A stretch of DNA of 21,420 nucleotides, taken from Paracoccaceae bacterium (lineage in GTDB: Bacteria > Pseudomonadota > Alphaproteobacteria > Rhodobacterales > Rhodobacteraceae). Made by a program: the position numbers and the translations under genes. Shown piece after piece: positions 1-4,710 of this stretch. A model generated the notes under the pieces. That model was not told the DNA's origin. It ran no database searches and saw nothing but the letters and a program-made list of their open reading frames with translations. The stretch is taken from positions 1 to 21,420 of the forward strand of contig JAFIEC010000257.1 in NCBI GenBank assembly GCA_020832725.1. Direction: 5' to 3'. Each line of letters starts with the position of its first letter. The stretch's first letter is position 1.

Positions 1-756
1 GTCTCCGAGATGTCCTGGACCAAGAAGAACGTGCATCCGGGCAAGATCGTCTCCACCAGCCAGGAGGTGGACGTCATGGTGCTGGAGATCGACAGCGCCA
101 AGCGTCGCGTCAGCCTCGGCCTCAAGCAGACCATCCGCAACCCCTGGGAGGTCTTTGCCGAGACCCATCCCGAGGGCTCCGAGGTGGAAGGCGAGGTCAA
201 GAACATCACCGAGTTCGGCCTCTTCGTGGGTCTGCCCGGCGACATCGACGGGATGGTTCACCTGTCCGATCTCAGCTGGGACCAGCGCGGGACCGACGCC
301 ATCCAGAACTACCGCAAGGGCGACATGGTGCGCGCTTCGGTCACCGAGACCGATGTCGAGAAGGAGCGCATCTCGCTCTCGATCAAGGCACTGGAGGGTG
401 ACCCCTATGCCGATGCGGTGGCCGGGATCAAGCGTGGCTCGATCGTGACCGTCGAAGTCACAGCGATCGAGGATGGCGGGATCGAGGTGGAATGCAATGG
501 CGTCAAGTCGTTCATCCGCCGCTCCGACCTGAGCCGCGACCGGGCCGAGCAGCGGCCCGAGCGCTTTCAGGTGGGCGACAAGATCGACGCCCGCGTCACC
601 AATGTCGACAAGGCCACACGCAAGCTTGGCCTGTCGATCAAGGCGCGCGAGATCGCCGAGGAGAAGGAAGCCGTGGAGCAGTATGGATCCTCGGACTCGG
701 GTGCAAGCCTGGGCGATATCCTTGGTGCGGCGCTGCGCAATCAGGACAAGACCTGA
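1..756 (+). CDS. rpsA: 30S ribosomal protein S1, C-terminal part (5' end outside the window)
   Basis: The reading frame is open from the first base, so the gene starts upstream and 251 C-terminal residues are visible. S1 binds mRNA on the small ribosomal subunit and helps initiation on weak or structured leaders. The visible part holds the end of one S1 (OB-fold) repeat, recognisable by the block ending SLGLKQ. Two further repeats follow: one around residues 55-135 (GLFVGLPGDIDGMVHLSDLSW, then ERISLSIKA), and one around 140-220 (EVECNGVKSFIRRSDLS, then RKLGLSIKA). It ends in an acidic tail with the short block GASLGDILG, which I regard as typical of alphaproteobacterial S1. A probable terminator lies 27 bases after the stop. 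Identification is very secure; only the number of upstream repeats is unseen. Confidence 0.96.
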   Translation, partial: VSEMSWTKKNVHPGKIVSTSQEVDVMVLEIDSAKRRVSLGLKQTIRNPWEVFAETHPEGSEVEGEVKNITEFGLFVGLPGDIDGMVHLSDLSWDQRGTDAIQNYRKGDMVRASVTETDVEKERISLSIKALEGDPYADAVAGIKRGSIVTVEVTAIEDGGIEVECNGVKSFIRRSDLSRDRAEQRPERFQVGDKIDARVTNVDKATRKLGLSIKAREIAEEKEAVEQYGSSDSGASLGDILGAALRNQDKT

Positions 757-782
757 CGCAGCCTGTCTGGATGCGGAAATAC

Positions 783-816
783 GGGGGCGGTCCGACGGGG
801 CCGCCCTCCCGCTTTT
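783..816 (+). terminator. Probable intrinsic terminator of rpsA
   Basis: An 11-pair stem, including two G-U pairs, is formed by 783-793 and 798-808 around a GACG loop. It is followed by a short pyrimidine run ending in TTTT at 813-816. It lies 27 bases past the rpsA stop and would separate rpsA from ihfB. The T-run is short and interrupted, so termination may be partial. Confidence 0.6.
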
Positions 817-1045
817 GCGGCTGTCGCGGCAAGGCAACGGGGCGAATCACCCGCGCTGTTTGGTCGCAGCACTCTCTGCGGTTGCGGGCCGCCCTGTCCG
901 TAACCCGCTCGTGGGGGCGGCGCGGTCGTTTTGGGGCTGAATTTTGGCCCTCTCAGCCTATGCGGTATTTGCAGCCGTGGCGCTTTCTGCAAAGATCACG
1001 CATCCGTCAAGGGACGTGTGGCCCGGGCGTGCTGTGGGGGATGGT
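817..1045 (+). promoter_or_regulatory. Leader/promoter region of ihfB (no gene seen)
   Basis: Together with the terminator this is a 289-base gap between rpsA and ihfB. No credible gene is present. An in-frame extension of ihfB back to position 944 exists, but it has no ribosome binding site and does not resemble the family. A weak promoter-like pair is TTGGCC at 944-949 and TATTTG at 966-971, 16 bases apart. A run of five G at 1036-1040 is a plausible Shine-Dalgarno element for the ATG at 1046. The promoter call is tentative. Confidence 0.3.
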
Positions 1046-1330
1046 ATGATCCGGTCCGAACTCATTCAGAAGATCTCCGATGCGAATCCGCATCTTGCCC
1101 ACAAGGATGTGGAGCGTATCGTCTCTGCCATCTTCGAGGAGATCGTCATGGCGATGGCCGACGGTCGGCGGGTGGAACTGAGGGGCTTCGGGGCCTTTTC
1201 CGTCAAGAGCCGTGATGCCCGGATCGGTCGCAACCCCCGCACGGGCGAGTCGGTCCCGGTGAAAGCCAAGGCGGTGCCGTTCTTCAAGGCCGGGAAGCTC
1301 CTGCGCGACAGGCTGAACGGCGCAGACTGA
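1046..1330 (+). CDS. ihfB: Integration host factor subunit beta
   Basis: This is a 94-residue DNA-bending protein of the HU/IHF family, which acts as a heterodimer with IHF-alpha. It sharply bends DNA at specific sites in transcription, recombination and replication. The N-terminal helices begin MIRSELIQKI. The core RRVELRGFGAFSVKSR at about 41-56 and the beta-arm RNPRTGESV at 62-70 are visible. Proline 64 matches the residue that intercalates at the DNA kink in this family. The start at 1046 was chosen because it gives the standard family length and follows a G-rich ribosome binding site, whereas the longer frame adds 34 unrelated residues. The next gene starts 9 bases after the stop, suggesting co-transcription with the LapA-domain gene and trpF. 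Confidence 0.96.
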   Translation: MIRSELIQKISDANPHLAHKDVERIVSAIFEEIVMAMADGRRVELRGFGAFSVKSRDARIGRNPRTGESVPVKAKAVPFFKAGKLLRDRLNGAD

Positions 1331-1339
1331 GGGAAGCCG

Positions 1340-1684
1340 ATGATCCGCCTGTTCAAGATCGCGTTTCTGGCGCTGGTGGCGCTGTCTCTGCTGATCCTCG
1401 CCTATGCGAACCGTGGCCCGGTGACACTTTACCTTCTGCCCGAGGGCCTGATGCCGTACCTCCCAGCTCCGGAAGGTGTCACGGTGCCGCTCTTTGCGGT
1501 GATCCTGCTCTCCGGCCTGGGTGGGGTCACGCTGGGCTTCATCTGGGAATGGCTGCGTGAGCACAAGCACCGTGCCGAAGCGGCCCGCAGACGGGACGAG
1601 GCCCGTCGCCTCAAGCGCGAGATGGAGAGCCTGCGCAAGGACGATCCGCGCCAGAAGGACGATGTGCTGGCCCTGCTCGAATGA
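1340..1684 (+). CDS. LapA-domain (DUF1049) inner-membrane protein
   Basis: This small 114-residue membrane protein has a first hydrophobic segment at about 4-22 and the conserved family block ANRGPVTLYLLP at 23-34. A second membrane segment lies at about 50-70. A strongly charged, probably coiled-coil cytoplasmic tail rich in Arg, Glu and Lys follows to the end. In E. coli the LapA/YciS relative works with LapB in controlling lipopolysaccharide synthesis. That role is known for the family and only inferred here, because no LapB partner is in view. A ribosome binding site GGGAAG lies just before the ATG, in the 9-base gap after ihfB. Its TGA stop overlaps the trpF ATG (ATGA), so the two are translationally coupled. 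Confidence 0.9.
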   Translation: MIRLFKIAFLALVALSLLILAYANRGPVTLYLLPEGLMPYLPAPEGVTVPLFAVILLSGLGGVTLGFIWEWLREHKHRAEAARRRDEARRLKREMESLRKDDPRQKDDVLALLE

Positions 1685-2367
1685 GCGGGGTGGCGCAGAG
1701 CTTGCGAAGGCCGGCCGTCAAGATCTGCGGCATCACCAGGCCCGAGGATGTCGATGCGGCGGCCGGGGCCGGAGCGGAATACATCGGCTTCGTGTTCTTT
1801 GCCCCCAGCCCACGCGCCCTGTCGCCCGCCCGCGCCGCGCCTCTGGCCCAACGGGCGCCGGCCGGGCTGTGCAAGGTCGGCCTTTTCGTCGATGTCGATG
1901 ACGCCACGCTGACGGCGATCCTAGCGGAGGTGCCGCTCGATCTTCTGCAGCTCCACGGGGCCGAGACGCCTGACAGGGTGGCCGGGATCCGCGCCCTGAC
2001 CGGCCTGCCGGTGATGAAGGCCGTGGGCATCGCCGCAGCCGAGGACCTGCCCCGCCTCGATGCCCATGCCCGCGCGGCCGACATGCTTCTGGTGGATGCC
2101 AAGCCCCCCCGTGGTGCGGCCCTGCCGGGCGGCAACGGGCTTGCCTTCGACTGGCGGCTGGTGGCAGGGAGGCGCTGGCCGGTGCCCTGGATGCTGGCGG
2201 GCGGTCTGGATGCGCGCAATGTGGCCGAGGCCCTGCGCCTGACGGGCGCACCGGCGGTTGATGTCTCTTCGGGGGTGGAAGCGTCCCCCGGGGTAAAGGA
2301 TCCGGCCCGGATCGCGGATTTCCTCGCCGCCGTGGGCAGGGCCGGGCCTGTGATGCGCAGCGCCTAG
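1681..2367 (+). CDS. trpF: Phosphoribosylanthranilate isomerase
   Basis: The enzyme carries out the Amadori rearrangement of N-(5'-phosphoribosyl)anthranilate to CdRP in tryptophan synthesis, in the cytoplasm. The 228-residue (beta/alpha)8 barrel shows the N-terminal signature KICGITRPEDV, with the catalytic general-base Cys at 16. It also shows the LQLHG block (89-93), the catalytic general-acid Asp in LLVDAK (Asp139), and the phosphate-binding loops AGGL (173-176) and DVSSGVE (194-200). All expected active-site residues are present, so the enzyme should be functional. The start overlaps the preceding stop by four bases. In many Rhodobacterales trpB follows trpF directly; here it does not. 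A 200-base gap and a convergent regulator gene come next. Confidence 0.95.
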   Translation: MSGVAQSLRRPAVKICGITRPEDVDAAAGAGAEYIGFVFFAPSPRALSPARAAPLAQRAPAGLCKVGLFVDVDDATLTAILAEVPLDLLQLHGAETPDRVAGIRALTGLPVMKAVGIAAAEDLPRLDAHARAADMLLVDAKPPRGAALPGGNGLAFDWRLVAGRRWPVPWMLAGGLDARNVAEALRLTGAPAVDVSSGVEASPGVKDPARIADFLAAVGRAGPVMRSA

Positions 2368-2567
2368 CGTTCCGTTCCTGTGCCTTTGCCCCCCGCGCGC
2401 CCCTGCCAGGCGAAGTGCCCCCCGAGCCGCTTGGTCTTGATGCCTTCGCCCAGCTGACCCTTGCGCTGGCGCGGCTGCGGCGCGATGAACCAACGGCTGC
2501 TGGCGGCGACCGATGCCTGTCTTGCGCGCCACGCGCCCGAGGGATGTCCCTCCCCGGTCGCCCCGGC
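2368..2567. other. Intergenic gap after trpF with nested inverted repeats, no assigned gene
   Basis: This 200-base gap separates the convergent ends of trpF and the regulator gene. An 8-base perfect inverted repeat (GGCGACCG at 2505-2512, CGGTCGCC at 2555-2562) encloses a smaller hairpin, GAGGG at 2539-2543 pairing with CCCTC at 2548-2552. The structure lies just beyond the regulator stop and could affect 3' end formation, but no T-run is present. Short open frames exist on both strands here; none has a convincing start, ribosome site or recognisable similarity. Confidence 0.4.
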
Positions 2568-3404
2568 TCAGCGCCGATAGCCGCCTGCGCGCAGGAGCCG
2601 CTCCTCGAATTCCGATATCCGTGCGGCGGCGCCCGTGTCCTGCCGGGCCATCTCGGCCAGAAGCCGCTCGATCAGCAGCATCGCGGGGGCGAGGCTGGGC
2701 AGGCGAGCGGTGCCGGCCATGGGCACCACGAAGACATGGGATGCCCCCTCGGCCAGGGGCGAATCTGCCCGGTCGGTGATGGCGACCATATGCGCGCCGC
2801 GCTCTCGGGCAAGGGCCGCGCCGCGCAGGACCTCGGAGGAATAATGCGCATAGGACATCACGAGCACCGCATCCTCGGGCGTCACCGCAGAGATATGGTC
2901 GAGAATCAGACCCGGCTGCGCGGGCGCGGGCTGGATGTGATGAAAGGCCATGGCCCCGGCATAGGAGAAATAATGCGCAAGCGCGAAGCAGCTGCGCACC
3001 CCAAGGGCCAGCACATGCCGCGCCCGAAGCAGCATCCCGGCGCAGTCGCGCATGTCCGGCTGAAGGGCCGGCTGGAAATCGGCCAGTCCGCGTTGCGGCA
3101 TGACGACGCCTGTGCCGGGATCAAGGCCCGCCGCACGCCTCAGGGCGAATTGCGCGGCACTGCGCGCCTGCTCGTAGGACGGATAGCCCAGCGCGCGAAC
3201 CAGCCGTATCACCGTGTTTGCATTGGTATTTGCCCGCGCGGCGAGGCCCCGCACCGAATCGAATGCCAGCTCTTCCGGGTGGGAGGCCAGCCAGCGCGCC
3301 AGGGCTGCGACCTGCGGCGCGGATTCCACCGACAGGCGCTCCAGTGCGCGGCACAGCGCGGCGAGGTCGTGGTGGTCATGGGGGCTGGGGCGTAGGTCGG
3401 GCAT
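2568..3404 (-). CDS. MurR/RpiR-family transcriptional regulator (HTH + SIS domain)
   Basis: This is a 278-residue regulator. An N-terminal RpiR-type helix-turn-helix covers about residues 15-90 (FDSVRGLAARANTNANTVIRLVRALG). A SIS domain covers about 115-255 (RHVLALGVRSCFALAHYF, then SSEVLRGAALARERGAHMVAITD). Family members bind DNA as repressors or activators and use the SIS domain to sense small phosphorylated or related metabolites. Here the usual Ser-x-Ser-Gly phosphosugar loop reads SYAHYSSE (184-191), so the ligand may not be a sugar phosphate. The start at 3404 is preferred over the open frame up to 3578: it has a GGAG ribosome site about 8 bases upstream and gives the normal family length, and the extra 58 residues would run through the divergent promoter. 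It is transcribed away from the TRAP operon and probably controls it and itself. Confidence 0.88.
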   Translation of the reverse strand: MPDLRPSPHDHHDLAALCRALERLSVESAPQVAALARWLASHPEELAFDSVRGLAARANTNANTVIRLVRALGYPSYEQARSAAQFALRRAAGLDPGTGVVMPQRGLADFQPALQPDMRDCAGMLLRARHVLALGVRSCFALAHYFSYAGAMAFHHIQPAPAQPGLILDHISAVTPEDAVLVMSYAHYSSEVLRGAALARERGAHMVAITDRADSPLAEGASHVFVVPMAGTARLPSLAPAMLLIERLLAEMARQDTGAAARISEFEERLLRAGGYRR

Positions 3405-3462
3405 GAAGCGCTCCGCGCGATCAGGGGCGCGAACGGCGCGCCGGACCGGATGACAGGGACAA

Positions 3463-3491
3463 AAGATACAGATGCATAGTCGGATTGACAG
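3463..3491 (-). promoter_or_regulatory. Candidate promoter of the RpiR-type regulator
   Basis: Read on the minus strand, CTGTCA (3491-3486) and TATCTT (3468-3463) are separated by exactly 17 bases. Each matches four of six sigma-70 consensus positions. The -35 element overlaps the -35 of the divergent operon promoter by five bases, so the two promoters should compete or be controlled jointly. This is predicted by eye only. Confidence 0.45.
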
Positions 3492-3505
3492 AGCCGATAC
3501 AAATG
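3465..3505. repeat. Pair of direct repeats GATACARATG in the divergent promoter region
   Basis: GATACAGATG at 3465-3474 and GATACAAATG at 3496-3505 differ at one base and are 31 bases apart start to start, close to three helical turns. The first overlaps the -10 of the regulator promoter and the second lies in the spacer of the operon promoter. They are candidate binding sites for the divergent RpiR-type regulator. The repeat is seen directly; its role is inferred. Confidence 0.5.
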
Positions 3506-3513
3506 TTTTTAAC
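3485..3513 (+). promoter_or_regulatory. Candidate sigma-70 promoter of the TRAP/aminotransferase operon
   Basis: A perfect -35 TTGACA at 3485-3490 is followed after 17 bases by TTTAAC at 3508-3513, which matches four of six -10 positions. Transcription would begin near 3520, giving a leader of about 73 bases before the ATG at 3593. The region is clearly more AT-rich than the flanking genes. Confidence 0.6.
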
Positions 3514-3523
3514 GACCTGCATG

Positions 3524-3539
3524 GTCCGCATGCGCGGAC
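3524..3539. promoter_or_regulatory. Perfect inverted repeat, candidate operator or leader hairpin
   Basis: GTCCGC (3524-3529) and GCGGAC (3534-3539) are perfect complements around ATGC. The element sits just downstream of the predicted transcription start of the TRAP operon, a usual place for a repressor operator. It could instead be a hairpin near the mRNA 5' end. Confidence 0.45.
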
Positions 3540-3592
3540 ATCAGCCGCTGCGCGCCTTTTCGCGCGGCATAGCGTCAACAGGAGGAATACAC

Positions 3593-4561
3593 ATGAAAAC
3601 GGCCGTTTTCGGAGCCGTCACCGCAGTTGGTCTGGTGCTCTCGACAGGTAGTGTCGCCGCGCAGCAAACCTTCATCTCGATCGGTACGGGCGGTGTGACG
3701 GGTGTCTATTACCCCGCCGGCGGCGCGATCTGCCGTCTCGTGAACCGTGACCGGGCAGAACATGGCATCCGCTGTGGCGTGGAATCGACCGGTGGCTCCA
3801 TCTTCAACATCAACGCAGTCCGCGAGGGCGAGCTTGAATTCGGCGTGGCACAGTCCGACTGGCAGTTCCACGCCTTCAACGGCTCGTCGCGTTTCGAGGA
3901 GCAGGGCCCCTTCGAAGGGCTGCGCGCGGTCTTCTCGCTGCACCCCGAGCCGTTCACCGTGGTTGCCCGTGCCGATGCCGGCATCTCCAGCTTCGACGAT
4001 CTGAGCGGCAAGCGCGTGAACGTCGGCAACCCCGGTTCGGGCCAGCGCGGCACGATGGAAGTGGTGATGGAAGCCATGGGCTGGACCATGTCCGATTTCT
4101 CGGTGGTCTCGGAACTGCCCGCAGGCGAGCAGGCAACCGCGATGTGCGACAACAACATCGACGCCATCGTCTACACCGTCGGCCACCCCTCCGGTGCCAT
4201 CCAGGAGGCCACCACCGCCTGTGACACCGTCCTCGTGAACGTGGACAACGACACCATTCGCGCCCTCGTGGAAGATCGCGACTACTACCGCATGGCCACC
4301 ATCCCCGGCGGCATGTATCGCGGCAACGCCGATGACGTGACCACTTTTGGTGTCGGCGCCACCTTCGTGACATCCGATGACGTGCCCGAAGAGGTTGTCT
4401 ATCAGGTGGTCAAGGCCGTGTTCGAGAACCTCGAGCAGTTCCGCGCCCTGCACCCGGCCCTGGCGATCCTCGTGCCCGAGGAAATGGCCAGCGACGGCCT
4501 GTCGGCCCCGCTGCATCCGGGCGCCGAGCGGTTCTTCCGCGAAGCCGGCCTGATCGACTGA
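3593..4561 (+). CDS. TAXI-family TRAP transporter solute-binding protein
   Basis: This 322-residue periplasmic binding protein is the receptor of the TRAP transporter encoded next to it. A signal peptide covers residues 1-23 (MKTAVFGAVTAVGLVLSTGS, then VAA before QQ), with no lipobox Cys. TAXI-type features are the glycine-rich start ISIGTGGVTGVYYPAGGAIC (28-47), ESTGGSIFNI (64-73), FGVAQSDW (83-90) and NVGNPGSGQRGT (143-154). Characterised TAXI proteins bind carboxylates such as glutamate or 2-oxoglutarate; the ligand here cannot be read from sequence. The start was set by a perfect AGGAGG at 3580-3585, seven bases before the ATG, and by the signal peptide. The longer open frame from 3485 would run through the promoter. 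It is the first gene of the operon, followed by a strong stem-loop and then the permease. Confidence 0.93.
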   Translation: MKTAVFGAVTAVGLVLSTGSVAAQQTFISIGTGGVTGVYYPAGGAICRLVNRDRAEHGIRCGVESTGGSIFNINAVREGELEFGVAQSDWQFHAFNGSSRFEEQGPFEGLRAVFSLHPEPFTVVARADAGISSFDDLSGKRVNVGNPGSGQRGTMEVVMEAMGWTMSDFSVVSELPAGEQATAMCDNNIDAIVYTVGHPSGAIQEATTACDTVLVNVDNDTIRALVEDRDYYRMATIPGGMYRGNADDVTTFGVGATFVTSDDVPEEVVYQVVKAVFENLEQFRALHPALAILVPEEMASDGLSAPLHPGAERFFREAGLID

Positions 4562-4601
4562 TCGCGCCGGCGGGGTCGCCTTTGGCCCCGGACCCATGAT
4601 C

Positions 4602-4633
4602 GCACGCGGCGGCCCGCCCGCCGCGTGCTCTTT
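4602..4633 (+). terminator. Strong intergenic stem-loop between binding protein and permease (attenuator or mRNA stabiliser)
   Basis: A perfect 11-pair GC-rich stem (4602-4612 with 4618-4628) encloses a five-base loop and is followed by TCTTT. It lies 41 bases after the binding-protein stop and 78 bases before the permease start. In other TRAP operons, such as Rhodobacter dctPQM, a similar intergenic hairpin has been proposed to raise binding-protein expression relative to permease. The same role is inferred here, by partial termination or by protecting the upstream mRNA. Confidence 0.6.
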
Positions 4634-4710
4634 CCGCCTTCCACCGGACACGATTGCCAAGGCAAGCCGGCCGGTGCATCCGCCCTTCAAGAGAATTGAC
4701 AGGAGGCGTC

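Noticed and set aside
944..1045. Longer ihfB start with a hydrophobic N-terminus
   Set aside because: IHF-beta has no signal sequence, the standard 94-residue protein begins at 1046, and no ribosome site supports the upstream start.
2415..3395. 326-residue plus-strand open frame opposite the regulator
   Set aside because: It covers the regulator antisense and shows no domain; the regulator has clear HTH and SIS motifs.
3405..3578. N-terminal extension of the RpiR-type regulator by 58 residues
   Set aside because: It would run across both predicted promoters and the repeats, has unusual Cys- and Arg-rich composition and makes the protein longer than its family.
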